Assembly: GCA_963662155.1 (NCBI GenBank)
Contig: OY759268.1
Location: 53,688,957-53,752,956 of the forward strand
Direction: 5' to 3'
Length of the DNA stretch: 64,000 bases
DNA from: Lamellibrachia columna
Lineage: Eukaryota > Annelida > Polychaeta > Sabellida > Siboglinidae
Position 1 is the stretch's first letter; every line of letters starts with the position of its first letter. The position numbers and the translations under genes were made by a program. This document shows positions 50,330 through 61,907 of the stretch, one piece after another. The notes beneath the pieces were generated by a model, which was given only the letters and a program-made list of their open reading frames with translations, made no database searches and had not been told where the DNA came from.

Positions 50330-50690
50330 ACCACCAGGACTAACTGCTTCGTCTCTGGCATAACAACCACCAGGAACAAGTGCTTGGTCTCTGACATAAG
50401 AACCACCGGGACCAACTGTTTGGTCTCTGGCATAATAACCACCAGGGCCAACTGTTTGGTCTCTGGCATAAGAACCACCGGGACCAACTGTTTGGTCTCT
50501 GGCATAATAACCACAAGGACCAACTGTTTGGTCTCTGGCATAAGAGCCACTAGGACCAACTGTTTGGTCTCTGGCATAAGAACCACCAGGACCAACTGTT
50601 TGGTCTCTGGCATGAGAACCACCAGGACCAACTGTTTGGTCTCTGGCATAAGAACCATCAGGACCAACTGTTTGGTCTCTGGCATAGGAA
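50330..50690. repeat. 36-bp minisatellite, about 10 copies
   Basis: The unit is ggaccaactgtttggtctct, ggcataagaaccacca. It is open on the minus strand in two frames (for example ARDQTVGPGGSY per unit). A candidate acceptor (tattcctatgccag) lies at its right edge, but no good donor was seen at its left edge, so I do not call an exon. Confidence 0.93.
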
Positions 50691-50867
50691 TAGGGCAAAT
50701 GTTAGATTGGGGCAGTGATTGTTTGGCGTAGATGACACCGATGACATTGAGACAAAATAGAATATTCAGTGATTGAAATAATCCTGTGGAAATTGTTTAC
50801 GACATTCAAAGTTCAGATTTATATCCTTATATTATTATGTCCATTGACCACATCAGCATATATCAGC

Positions 50868-52672
50868 GGTTTGTTTGGTGGTCTGCTCCCCGTCTGTTTT
50901 GTTTGGTGGTCCGCTCCCCGTCTGTTTGGTTTGGTGGTCCGCTCTCCGTCTGTTTTGTTTGGTGGTCCGCTCCCCGTCTGTTTTGTTTGGTGGTCCGCTC
51001 CCCGTCTGTTTTGTTTGGTTGTCCGCTCCCCGTCTGTTTTGTTTGGTGGTCCGCTCCCCGACTGTTTTGTTTGGTGGTCCGCTCCCCGTCTGTTTTGTTT
51101 GGTGGTCCGCTCCCCGTCTGTTTTGTTTGGTGGTCCGCTCCCCGTCTGTTTTGTTTGGTGGTCCGCTCCCCATCTGTTTTGTTTGGTGGTCCGCTCCCCG
51201 TCTGTTTTGTTTGGTGGTCCGCTCCCCGTCTCTTTTGTTTGGTGGTCCGCTCCCGTCTCTTTTGTTTGGTGGTCCGCTCCTCGTCTCTTTTGTTCGATGG
51301 GCCGCTCCCCGTCCCTTTTGTTTGGTGGTCCGCTCCACGTCTGCTTTTTTTATGGTCCGCTCCCCATCTGTTTTGTTTGGTGGTCGGCTCAACGTCTCCT
51401 GTTTGATGGTCCGTTCCCCGTCTCTTGTTTGGTGGTCCGCTCCCCGTCTGTTTTGTTTGGTGATCCGCTCCCCGTCTGTTTGGTTTGGTGGTCCGCTCCC
51501 CGTCTGTTTTGTTTGGTGGTCCGCTCCCCGTCTGTTTTGTTTGGTGGTCCGCTCCCCGTCTGTTTTGTTTGGTTGTCCGCTCCCCGTCTGTTTTGTTTGG
51601 TGGTCCGCTCCCTGTCTGTTTTGTTTGGTCGTCCGCTCCCCGACTGTTTTGTTTGGTGGTCCGCTCCCCGTCTGTTTTGTTTGGTGGTCCGCTCCCCGTC
51701 TGTTTTGTTTGGTGGTCCGCTCCCCGTCTGTTTTGTTTGGTGGTCCGCTCCCCGTCTGTTTTGTTTGGTGGTCCGCTCCCCGTCTGTTTTGTTTGGTGGT
51801 CCGCTCCCCGTATCTTTTGTTTGGTGGTCCGCTCCCGTCTCTTTTGTTTGGTGGTCCGCTCCTCGTCTCTTGTTCGATGGGCCGCTCCCCGTCCCTTTTG
51901 TTTGGTGGTCCGCTCCACGTCTGCTTTTTTTATGGTCCGCTCCCCATCTGTTTTGTTTGGTGGTCGGCTCAACGTCTCCTGTTTGATGGTCCGCTCCCCG
52001 TCTCTTGTTTGGTGGTCCGCTCCCCGTCTGTTTTGTTTGGTGATCCGCTCCCCGTCTGTTTTGTTTGGTGGTCCGCTCCCCGTCTGTTTTGTTTGGTGGT
52101 CCGCTCCCCGTCTGTTTTGTTTGGTGGTCCGCTCCCCGTCTCTTTTGTTTGGTGGTCCGCTCCCGTCTCTTTTGTTTGGTGGTCCGCTCCTCGTCTCTTT
52201 TGTTCGATGGGCCGCTCCCCGTCCCTTTTGTTTGGTGGTCCGCTCCACGTCTGCTTTTTTTATGGCCGCTCCCCATCTGTTTTGTTTGGTGGTCGGCTCA
52301 ACGTCTCCTGTTTGATGGTCCGCTCCCCGTCTCTTGTTTGGTGGTCCGCTCCCCGTCTGTTTTGTTTGGTGATCCGCTCCCCGTTTGTTTTGTTTGATGG
52401 TACGCTTCCCATCTGTTTTGTTTGGTGGTCCGCTCCCCATCTGTTTTGTTTGGTGATCTGCTCCCCGTCTGTTTTGTTTGATGGTCCGCTTCCCGTCTGT
52501 TTTGTTTGGTGGTCCGCTCCCCGTATCTTTTGTTTGGTGGTCCGCTCCCTGTCGGTTTTGTTTGGTGGTCCGCTCCCCGTCTGTTTTGTTTGATGGTGCG
52601 CTCCCCGTCTGTTTTGTTTGGTGGTCCGCTCCCCGTCTCTTTTATTTGATGGTCCGCTCCCCGTCTCTTTTG
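50868..52672. repeat. 28-bp minisatellite, about 64 copies
   Basis: The unit is gctccccgtctgttttgttt + ggtggtcc. A run of variant units (cgtctcttttgttcgatggg, then tccacgtctgcttttttat, then cggctcaacgtctcctgttt) recurs at about 51290, 51870 and 52190, so blocks of 300-600 bp have been duplicated. All six frames are open for long stretches; these are artefacts. Confidence 0.97.
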
Positions 52673-52689
52673 ATCCCACACACTACTTA

Positions 52690-53060
52690 GAGTCGGCAAT
52701 TTTAAAATGTCATATTTCTTTTTAATGCCGTCCTCCTTGCGAAAGTTGTGGTGTCCGACACCTAACGCGCGCGTTTACCTTGGCTTCGGCTTGGCGGTGC
52801 TATCTCGCCAATACTTCTCTCTTTTAATCATTATCGAACTTTGTCACTTACTCGTGGTCGTTACTTTATTCATTCAATCATACATATAATATATCCATCT
52901 TTAAAGTTTGCTTTTCCTTAAGTTCTGCTTTCTGCCGAGGACAACTCCTTCGGAATTAACGCTGGCTTCAAACTAAAACATTGACGTATGTGACCCTTTT
53001 AACCTGTTGCATGTGTGTAGTGCAATGGAATGTGTCAGGAATCCCATGGCCTAGTCTATA
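52690..53060. other. No gene seen
   Basis: Mixed-composition non-coding sequence. Confidence 0.5.
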
Positions 53061-53257
53061 GAGTCGGGGGTTCTTAACCGGTGGTCCATGGACCCCTGGG
53101 GTCCATGTAAGGGCTTCAGGGGTCCTGAACTGGGGGCAAAAATCGATTATTTCGTTGAGTTCCTTCTTGTTTATATGCATTTCCTGGGGGGTATACAGCT
53201 TTCTTTAGATTCTCAAAGGGGTCCGTGACCCAAAAAAGGTTAAGAAACACTGCATGC
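53061..53257. mobile_element. Short hAT-like non-autonomous DNA transposon (MITE)
   Basis: The left end gggttcttaaccggtggtcc...gacccctgggg and right end aaggggtccgtgacccaaaa...ggttaagaaacactg are imperfect inverted repeats. The right end read inward is CAGTGTTTCTTAACC, the CAGTG(G)TTCTTAACC type terminus of hAT elements. The copy is about 195 bp without coding capacity. The element is bracketed by a near-direct repeat gcctagtctatag / gcctagtctacag, longer than an 8-bp hAT target duplication. Confidence 0.75.
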
Positions 53258-54710
53258 TGGTACAGAGCCTAGTCTACAGGGTTAGGCTTACAGCTGATTT
53301 TCCCAATAGTGGTCATGTTTACGTTTTGTATGAATATAAGAACACGTGACCATCAAAGTCTCACACTTGTTACCTGCCGCTGTCATCACTGACATACTGA
53401 TCCAGTTTTGTCAAAATTAGACATTTCTAACTCTTGCAAAATGCACAGTGTGTGTGATACCTGTCAATGTTGACCAGTATTGGCACAAATTACAGCGCAC
53501 ACGTGTCTAGCGGACAAAAATCCAAAATTTTCTTCCACCTATTAAAATCATCTAAAAATCCACCATTTCACTCTCAACATCTACCACCAGCAAACCTAGC
53601 AATGTCTCTGCTCAAATGCACTCATGTCAGATCATATGAATTTTTTCAACCATACTATGCCGTACATTCGTTTGTAACACACCTGGAAGTCTAACTGAGG
53701 CCTGACCTCTACAGGCTCCAGTCAAAACCAGTGACGCCACCCGCTCGTCTCATCTGTAGCGTTGCCGCAGTGCTGTCGCCTTGTCGCAGATGTAGACATG
53801 TGTCATACATTATGCTCACGCCCTCAGTTATGTTTCATAAAGGCGGTTTACTCTTATCTGATAATTAACTTAGTCACAGAGCCAAAGTCATTGTTTTATC
53901 AAAGGAAATTGAGTTAAAAACCAATGACGGATGTGTTTGGAAACTAGGCGATTTCAAGCTCTGCATTCATCGCTGTATTCTAAGTAGACCTCACGAAGCT
54001 GGTCCAGGGTTCTACGCAGGATATATCGATTACTTTGTTTTCATTTAGACACACTGAAAATGGGGCGGACAAAATTGCCTAAGCTTTGAAACAGCAACAA
54101 TGTGGCCTCAAGTCCTGCCTGACGCTCTCTGAGTCTGACCCGTTAACTGGCGAGTTACTGGGACCACATTGTTAGCTTGTTACACACCGTGTGGTTTGAT
54201 GTGTACATTAATACATATATAATCCTATATAATCAGGTCAATGCATTTTGTAAACACACTCTTATGTAATTGTACTGAAGGTATAATTAGTGGAAATTGT
54301 ACAATCGTTCTCTTTTATTACAGGCAATACTGATTCAGGCAGAAATATTTGTTTTAACCAAATTAATAGATCACATATGTAGCAATGTCATAAGTATATA
54401 TTCCAGCACAAACAAGTTTCTTATCATCCGTAATTAATATTATCTAATCAGAATGGCATAAATTTAATGCATGGATACCTACTTTTGGAGGATAGTGTTT
54501 ATATAACAAAAAACATGTGGCATAGTTACATTTATTTTATTACGGAGGGTTTACATACTTTGTATATCTTTATAATGTTGGCTTACTTGCATGGTTTGGG
54601 TGGGTAAATTATTAAATACTATAATATTTAACTTACATATTCACATTTGGTTAACATAGTCTCCTGATGAGAGACAATATATAAACAAATTACCTGATAT
54701 ATCACTTGAC
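53258..54710. other. No gene seen
   Basis: AT-rich non-coding sequence without visible repeats or splice-bounded frames. Confidence 0.5.
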
Positions 54711-54714
54711 AAAT

Positions 54715-54895
54715 GCATAGTAATTGTATGGTAGACTGTCCTAGAGATAAAGGTTTCTTCCTCTACAAGAGCGTGCTACATCAGTGAACATGTCACACAG
54801 TGCAAGGTGATTGGATGGTAGACTGTCCTAGAGATAAAGGTTTCTTCCTCTACAAGAGCGTGCTACATCTGTGAACATGTCACACAAGGCCGTCA
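54715..54895. repeat. Two tandem copies of ~91 bp
   Basis: atggtagactgtcctagaga, taaaggtttcttcctctaca, agagcgtgctacatc, tgaacatgtcacaca occurs twice with very few differences. Confidence 0.93.
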
Positions 54896-55489
54896 AAGTG
54901 CATGTGTGATAGTCAACATTATTCTTCGAGCCACACATAATCCAAGTAATCATACGCTTAATTCAGTTGTACTGACACATTGACTAACATACACACTTTT
55001 ATTTGACACAAGGTTCATATACTTTACCATATTTTTATACTGCCCGGGTGACTTATGCATGAATATATTTCTACCTTGAATCATATAGACAGATGCAACG
55101 AGCTTACTCGACACAAAACACTAGTCACAGACTCAGATCGAGTCCCAACCACAGGAATGTTATCTCCCTCTCTTAATATATTGAGAACAATGTCTTGTTT
55201 AAGTAATTTGTGATATTATAGAATTGTCTGAATCCGGTATGAAACAGTGATTGCACTCTGGGCTCGTATAATTTGTTCAATCAAAAACAATACAACGAAG
55301 GATGTAAAGTAAAACAAATTATGCAAATATCAACAACTTTTTCTCACGATAAAATTGTGGATAACACTGAACTTCATTACAAGTACCAATTAGTTCATTA
55401 CCAGTAGAATATTAAATAAATAAATAAATAAATTTCAGGAGGCTAACACAGCCTATTTTGGGCAGTTTACTGCTCTCTTCGTCGTTCTA

Positions 55490-55497
55490 TCATTGTA
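55490..55497 (-). pseudogene. Broken coiled-coil exon copy
   Basis: The acceptor tttgttttag is kept, but a 10-base loss relative to 62784 makes the frame read TA CAA TGA, so it stops after one codon. It is a dead duplicate of the exon start at 62784. Confidence 0.7.
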
Positions 55498-55719
55498 CTA
55501 AAACAAATGCATTTATTATTTCTTATAACAATAATTATTTATAAAGCATGTCCAAAAGTGTCCATCATACACTGTTCAGAATACTTTTAACAACTTCACT
55601 TCATTATAACAACCTCGCTTCATTATAACAACCTCACCTCATTATAACAACCTCACCTCGTTACAATAACAATGCGTTTCATGCATCAAACACCGTATAG
55701 ACGTGTTTAGCTAACTTAC

Positions 55720-55752
55720 TATCTACATTGTGGATCATCTGTTTGACTTGCA
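55720..55752 (-). CDS. 33-bp coiled-coil micro-exon, copy 2
   Basis: Acceptor gtattaccag and donor GATA|GTAAGT. It enters with TG, reads QVKQMIHNVD and leaves with A (class 1-1). It is a duplicate of 62950-62982 with one residue different (Q for K). Confidence 0.65.
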
Positions 55753-55999
55753 CTGGTAATACATGCACATTTTATGATTTCGCAAGTTTTAAATAGTACA
55801 AAAACCTAAATTATCATCCACATTTGATTTACTAGACGTACATTATAGCGTATCAAGGCTTCATAAGACAGCCGTGAACGTCATATATGTTTGAAATACA
55901 ATGATCGTTATTATATTCCACTGTGCCATAGATTAATGAAACATAGGCAGATTGTGAAATGGAAGGCGTCTGATCACCCCATATACTTTCATATACTTT

Positions 56000-56330
56000 A
56001 CCATATTTTTATACTGCCCGGGTGACTTATGCCTGAATATATTTCTACCTTGAATCGTATTGACAGATGCAACGAGCTTACTCGACACAAAACACTAATC
56101 CCCACAGACTCAGATCGAGTCCAAACCACAGGAATGTGACCTCCCTCTCCACGCAATATCTGCCTATTGGAAAAAGCTGGAGTATGCACCATACACAGTA
56201 ACATCTTGGGTTTGTATTAACAAAACAATTTGTCATGTCATATTATATATTTAATCAGAAAGCATGTCCAGTATATAATTCATCCCGCAATGTTCATCTA
56301 GTCATAGTTTAAAATGTGTTTTAAATTATT
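56000..56330 (-). repeat. Decayed copy of the coiled-coil exon cassette
   Basis: Flanks match those of exon 47641-47772 (gagtatgcaccatac on the donor side; cagaaagcatgtccagtata and cgcaatgttcatctagtcat on the acceptor side). At 56190-56225 the acceptor 'ttttag' has become 'gttaat' and most of the exon is missing, so no exon is called. Confidence 0.75.
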
Positions 56331-56715
56331 CACATTGAATAAGGCATTGAGGAGAAATGCTTTCCATGCATTATGCACCATACAAATGTGTAAAATAAAC
56401 TTCAGCTAATTTACTTGGTATACATGTTTGATTTACCTGGTTGTACATAAAACCGTTCATAGGATCAACTGTTTAGTTTACTGGCCGTTCATTATATCGC
56501 TGCTGAGATGTCATAGAAACGATCATCGGTGTTTCAATTACATTGGTTTGCATTATATATATAAATGTGCCATAATACACTGTCAGGGTTGTCCATACCC
56601 AATGACTTGAGTGACAAAGTTATAACTCAAACGATTGACACATGTTATTGCATTTTCATAATAACTGATTATTAATCATTCCTGTATATATTTGTAGTGA
56701 ATTGTGTCAACGTAC

Positions 56716-56757
56716 CTTTCACTGCCTCAACTTTCCTGTTTGTCATTTGAAGGTCTC
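56716..56757 (-). CDS. 42-bp coiled-coil micro-exon
   Basis: Acceptor ctatcttttag and donor AAAG|GTACGT. It enters with GA, reads DLQMTNRKVEAVK and leaves with G (class 1-1). It is helix-prone and fits in frame between the other class 1-1 exons. Confidence 0.68.
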
Positions 56758-57099
56758 CTAAAAGATAGATACAGTGCATATATTAGTATTTATGGCCGGT
56801 GTGTTTGAAGCCCTTTCATGCAGGCAAATTGTACGAAACCCCCTCTGCCCGTATGATATTTATATGTAAAAATTACTGACTAAACAATGAAGACAGAAGC
56901 AGGTTTGATGTGAATGACATTCAACACCACCTGTATGAGTTGAACCTGAACAAACACTGTTAAAGAATATATTGCTTGAATGTGGTGTGTTCATCCCTTG
57001 TGTACATGTACAAATCAAGCCAATCCTCCACTTTAATAAACTGTCTCATGTGGTGTGTGTATCCCTCGTGTACATGTACAAATCAAGCCAATCCTCCAA

Positions 57100-57420
57100 T
57101 TTAATAAACTGTCTCCAGGACTCTTAGAATAGCTGAAGCGGCGAATATTATCAACATGTGAACGTTGGAGACGACGAACCACGGCCTACTTTTAACAATG
57201 ATCAAAAGCGAAGTCGGTGGGAAGAAGAAACCTGGATTAAGGCAGACATTACGGATTGATAACGTGATGTACTTGACAGCTGGAAGACTACACATTGCAC
57301 GGCAAATGGCGAGAACGCGGAATGACAGGACGATGATGATTATGATGTCGCCGTCGACGACGATGATGATTATGATGACGCCGTCGACGACGATGAGTTA
57401 CTCAATCCAACCATAACAAA
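57100..57420 (+). other. GC-richer stretch, possibly a retroelement C-terminus
   Basis: The plus strand reads KSEVGGKKKPGLRQTLRIDN, then YLTAGRLHIARQMARTRNDR, or in another frame WEEETWIKADITD with an Asp-rich end. This weakly recalls the 'GxRxxGxxxxRxxD...A.DRxxWR' tail of some RTs. A 33-bp unit (gatgatgattatgatg, then ccgtcgacgac) is duplicated at 57335-57400. The identity is uncertain. Confidence 0.35.
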
Positions 57421-57638
57421 ATGTATGATAACTAATTCACTGTAATTAACGTGTTGTATTACGCTGCATATTATGTTTTAGAGTCTAACATTAAATTAAG
57501 TGGTTTGCAACGTCTCTATTGTCATAATAATGAAGTATTTTACTAATCCAAAGACTCAATTCATGCCTCAGTCAGCTGTGTGTTCTCACTCTCCACACAA
57601 TGTCTGCCTAAAGGACAAAGTTGGAGTATGCTTCATAC

Positions 57639-57743
57639 CTCGCATCCTCTCCTGCGTTGTCCTGACGTCTTGTTGCTGCCGTTCATGTATTCTCATCATA
57701 GTTGCCTGCTGTCTTAGTCGACATGTGTTATCCTGGCCTTGTA
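57639..57743 (-). CDS. Coiled-coil exon (105 bp) of NLR-like gene
   Basis: Acceptor gcatttgttttag (AG at 57745-57744); donor CGAG|GTATGA. It enters with TA, reads QGQDNTCRLRQQATMMRIHE, then RQQQDVRTTQERMR, and leaves with G (class 1-1). It has the same QGQ start, the same RTTQE motif near the end and the same flanking sequence as 47641-47772, so it is a paralogous cassette. Charged, Gln/Arg-rich and helical. Confidence 0.75.
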
Positions 57744-57856
57744 CTAAAACAAATGCAGTTATTATTTCATATAATAATCATAGGGCATGACCAACAGAGT
57801 GATCATCCCGAACTGTTCATATTATTAAGTTTCATAGTGCTATTATATCAACCTCA

Positions 57857-57946
57857 CGTATATATATATATATATATATATATACATACATACATACATA
57901 CATACATACATACATACATACATACACATATACATACATATATATC
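57857..57946. repeat. (TA)n(CATA)n microsatellite
   Basis: TA run followed by CATA repeats. Confidence 0.97.
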
Positions 57947-57987
57947 CATGTGGTGGGCGTGACACCGTTTAGTAATATTTGGAAGTA

Positions 57988-58378
57988 AAATCAGGTCCTG
58001 TGAAAAATCAGCAGGTCCTGTAAACTGTTCAGTTCACAGGACCTGATGTCCGGTGACACTTGGAGACTTTTCGCGTAGACTGTTGGTGTACCATGTTATG
58101 AAAACAAAACAATCTGTCATATGTGTACAAGTGTATACTGTATTTTATTCAGTATTATGTATTACATTGAATTGATCCTGCCTTGAAAATATATGTTTCA
58201 AAACTGTTTGATTTTGATGTTTTTATTTGTTGTTGATTTTATCTTCAAAGTAATTACTTTCTATCATCAAAATATTGATTAGAAAGTGGGATACCTATGA
58301 AGCTGTTCGGCTACTTCACTTTGCAAGGTTGTTAGCCCGACTGGCTACCTTCCATGACTTGCTAAATCTCACCCCTGC
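57988..58378. repeat. Dispersed ~390-bp repeat, copy 2
   Basis: Homologous over its length to 38165-38555. It abuts and seems to truncate the gypsy remnant at 58380. A hairpin is formed by 'tcaggtcctg' and 'caggacctga' near its left end. Confidence 0.8.
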
Positions 58379-58379
58379 A

Positions 58380-60960
58380 CTGTCATTTCGTCATTGACTT
58401 TGGCAAACCTTCCGACAGCTGTCGTGTCAAGGTCGTACGTATTTTCTACTTCGTGACAGCCGTCGGTGTATATGAATTCAGCGACCGCTTGTAGCATTTT
58501 GTTGTTGAGAGTAGCACGAGTCACCTCATCCAGGCTCATGGCTTTGGGAACAGCTTCAGATGCAATGAATTAACGTACTCCTCTGCCATCTTCAGAGTTC
58601 TGGGTGGTGTTTGTGTAGTCGCCACTGGGTGGCGCAACATGTAGTCCTCCGTATTGTCATTCCCTGGACGGTACTGAATCTTGCAACATTACGGCCGTTC
58701 TATTCGGAGAAGGGGCTTGGGCTTTTTCCATATGTAGTCCAGTGGTTTATGATCTGTATAGATAGTGAACGGTTTGCCACGTACGTAGACGTCGAAATGT
58801 TCACACGCCCAAACGACCGCCAATCCTTCACGTTCCATCTGAGAGTAACGTGTTTCAATGTCCGTTAACGACCTACTGCCATATGCGATGACTCTGCGGA
58901 AACGCATCTACATCGATCTCCGTTTCCAGTTCTGGATCAAAATATGTCACCACGGCATCACTGGTTAACGCGTCTTTTAGTTTTTGCAAAGTTCTTCAGT
59001 TCCCCAGTGCCACTTGACGTCTTTTCGAGGGAGACGTCTCAATGGTTGCCATATTCGGAATGAACGTGGAACAGTAGCTTGCTGTGCCGAGCAGGCTACG
59101 TACTGCAGTTGCTTTGTGTACTGCAGCTACTTTCTCAGGGTGCGGCAACAGTCCGTCTTTCGAGAAGATGTAGTCGTAAAACTTTATCAACAGCTGATAG
59201 AACTTGTATTTTGAGGTTGATAGTCAGACCATTCTCATGCAGTCGTCGCAGACCTGCGTCTAGCGTCTTCAGTGTTGCTGAACACGAACCTGTCATCGCT
59301 TGTGCTGCAGGCACCAAGAATACCTTGCAGTACCTGTTGTGTGGTGCTTTGGAACACCACGGATGATGACAATATGCCAAAATCCAGACGCTTGTATAGC
59401 CAGAGTCCAGCATGTGTGGAAAACGTCTTCACGTAGCGACTGTCCCGGAGCAACTCCAGCTGGTGATAGCCAAACCGGATATCTAGTTTCAAGAAGACTG
59501 TGCTGCTGCTCAAGTCATGAATGATGTCACCAATCGTTGGCGTTAGATGGCGTTCTCGCGGTACAGTATTTTTCGCTTAATGCATGTCTACACACAGACG
59601 AATGCTGTTCAAGACATTTGGTTTCAGGGGCGTGACAATTGGAGAAATCCACTGTGTCGGCCCATCGACCCTCTCGATGATATCTTGAGCTTAAAGTTTC
59701 TTGAGTTCTTGTTCCACTGTCTTCCTCAAGTGAAACGTAACACGCCTGTGTCCTTGGGCTACATGTTTCACACTTGTGTCAATGTGAAATTTCACCTGGC
59801 TGTTCTTCAACTACCCAATACCCTCGTAAAGTTGTCCGTTATTCTGCCCGGGGCCACGTACACTTCAGCCTCAGTGTCGCCTCCTATTCCTCAATTTAGT
59901 GTCGTGAATTGTCTACGCAGTGGCAGCGGCTTCACTGAGCCATATGCATATATGTTGGTGTAACCCGGCTTACTTAGTGTGGGAACGTGCTGAAGGCTCT
60001 GGTACGTGTACCTATCGACTACATTCACCGTCGACCCCGTGTCGATGAGCACCGTCACTTCCGTGCCAGACATATTGACTCTTGCCCATGGCTTGGTCCG
60101 CTTTTGATCATTGTTGACGCTGTATATATACTCGTCATTCGAAACAGAGTCCCTCTGTGGCAGTAAACGTCTGACTGTCTGTTTCGCCCACTGTTTCCTT
60201 CTCTGATATGGCTTGGGCGTCACGCGCTGCGTGTGTGGCTTGCTCGCTCTTTCGCTCCGGTACACCTTAGCGTAGTGGTCGAATTTTCCCCAATTCGTGC
60301 AACTTTGTCCTTTCGCCAGGCAGTCACCCTTGTTTGGGAATGGCCCTCCACACCAGTAGCATGCCTGGGATTTTGTTTCTCGTCTCGACGGCTCCGACCT
60401 TGGCTGAAATCGTTTCTTCGACAATGCGTTGACGGTAGCTGACGATGTCCCTTCTATTTCACGAGACTGCTGCTCAGCTCGCTCACATCACGGCCATTGT
60501 CGAGGAAATATCTCAATTTCAAATCATCTATCAAGGCTATCTTCCACAATGCCGTGATGGTACAATTGTTGACTAGTTGCGACCGTGTCAACAGTTCAAT
60601 AATTCAATAGTGCCAACAGTTCGAACAGCACCCTTCACCCTCATGTAGAAGATGAGTACTGTCTCGGATTCAGTTTGTTTGATATTTTGACGTTCATGAG
60701 GTATGCCTGAGGTATTCATCCTCAGTGAAAAGTAAGCTTTGAGGCCTGCTTTTGGCTCGATGTACCGACCGTCTTGTCCCTCGACGCCAGTGTCATCTGA
60801 CTCCTTCAGGTGCTTGCGCGTGTCGCTACCGATGTAATATAGTAGCATGCTTCGCTTGTACGCGTCGGTATCGACTTTCATCGCCTAGATCATCGCTTCG
60901 AAGCCTTCTGCTCAGTCATCCCACCGTATGCCGAGATTGGCCATTCTGACTACTTAACGG
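58380..60960 (-). mobile_element. Ty3/gypsy-type gag-pol remnant (gag, protease, RT, RNase H)
   Basis: Read right to left. Gag pieces lie at 60881-60588. At 60424-59891 a nucleocapsid segment has CYWCGG and later Cys/His positions, with the second knuckle damaged (Trp and Tyr in Cys positions). It is followed by a protease with VLIDTGSTVNVVD, the Asp-Thr-Gly active site. RT pieces at 59513-58996 include TVFLKLDIRFGYHQLEL and FYDYIFSKDGLLPHPEKVAA. RNase H at 58907-58690 has MEREGLAVVWACEHFDVYV and FTIYTDHKPLDYI. A linker at 58600-58380 leads towards integrase, which is missing here. Many stops and shifts. No LTRs seen. The catalytic RT motif was not seen intact. Decayed and truncated at 58380. 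Confidence 0.9.
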
Positions 60961-61199
60961 ATGCTCTGCATTGACGCGTTGGCCACAGAAGCTTTTTGTC
61001 ATTATGATGAGAAAGGCGCCGCACTGCTTCATGGGTGTGAAGAGTTTACTCCTGGCGTACGACGCCAGTTCATCAGCCTGGATGATCGGAAATCTCTTCA
61101 ACAGTTGCCTCAAAGAGTGGGTCACTGAGCTGCGAAGTCAACAGACACATCCTGCTCCTGCTAGACAACTGTTCCACACATTCGCCAAATGTCGAGGTA

Positions 61200-61480
61200 A
61201 CCGAGGAGGGTGTGAAGGAGGAGGCTGCGTAGGTGGAGGAGGAGGGGGGATGGAGGCTGAGGAGGTGGTGGAGGAGGATGCTGAGGAGGAGGATGAGGAA
61301 GTGGAGGAGGGGTGAGATGGAGGAGGAGGGAAGGAGGAAGTGGGGGAGGGGGTGAGATGAAGGAGGGAGAGGAGGTTGTGGATGGGGGTGAGGTGGAGGA
61401 GAGGGAGGAGGGGAGGGAGGAGAATGAGAGAAGGCGAGGAGGAATGGGAGGGTTGGAGGAGGTGGAAGAGGTAAATGTTT
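61200..61480. repeat. Purine-rich (GGA)n tract
   Basis: Nearly pure A/G on the plus strand, GGAGGA with GGTG blocks, similar to 47876-48470. Confidence 0.92.
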
Positions 61481-61907
61481 CTTTTCTATCAAATATATTA
61501 TTATTTGTTCAGCTAAACTACCTTATTGTACAACTAATTTTAAAGAATATTTATTATATGTTTTACAAACATCATACATATAAATTACATTTTCCATGGT
61601 TAAGGTCATTGAAATAATTTATTATGTAATGTGTAAGTGTTTTCATACAAAGACAAAAATTGTCAATATAAATTGAGTAGTTTTAGTGTGCCATAATTTT
61701 GTGACCAACACGTCCCCTAACAATTTGGCTGGTCACGGAGGTTAATGATTATCTAGATAGTGTACGTTTTGTTTGATAGTATCAATAATGTCACCGTTTT
61801 TCTTTCCTACTATTGGTATTTTGTTTATTACTGAGCACATCCACCATTTATAACTGTTTCTACATTCAAAAAAATTGCTGGCTATAAAACATCAATGTAC
61901 ACTGTAC
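61481..61907. other. Intronic sequence
   Basis: No gene seen. AT-rich sequence immediately downstream (gene orientation) of the Gln-rich exon. Confidence 0.5.

Larger units (their letters stand above)
55180..55800 (-). repeat. Segmental duplicate of 62465-63060
   Basis: The two segments share gtgatattatagaattgtct, caactttttctcacgataaa, aggctaacacagcctatttt and the 33-bp exon, and differ by scattered substitutions and small indels. Each carries one live-looking 33-bp exon and one broken coiled-coil exon. An extra attataacaacctcacctc repeat (about 55600-55660) is specific to this copy. Confidence 0.93.

Noticed and set aside
50318..50698. 36-bp repeat as a coding exon (ARDQTVGPGGSY per unit)
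   Set aside because: Two minus frames are open, there is a possible acceptor but no convincing donor, and no phase evidence, unlike the Gln-rich exon at 61908-62438.
50769..52593. 400-570-codon frames in several frames on both strands
   Set aside because: The 28-bp repeat cycles through all frames every 84 bp and contains no stop. Simultaneous opening in many frames shows it is an artefact.
50868..52672. CRISPR-like array (28-bp repeat)
   Set aside because: Repeats follow each other directly with no unique spacers, and the context is animal DNA with spliced exons.
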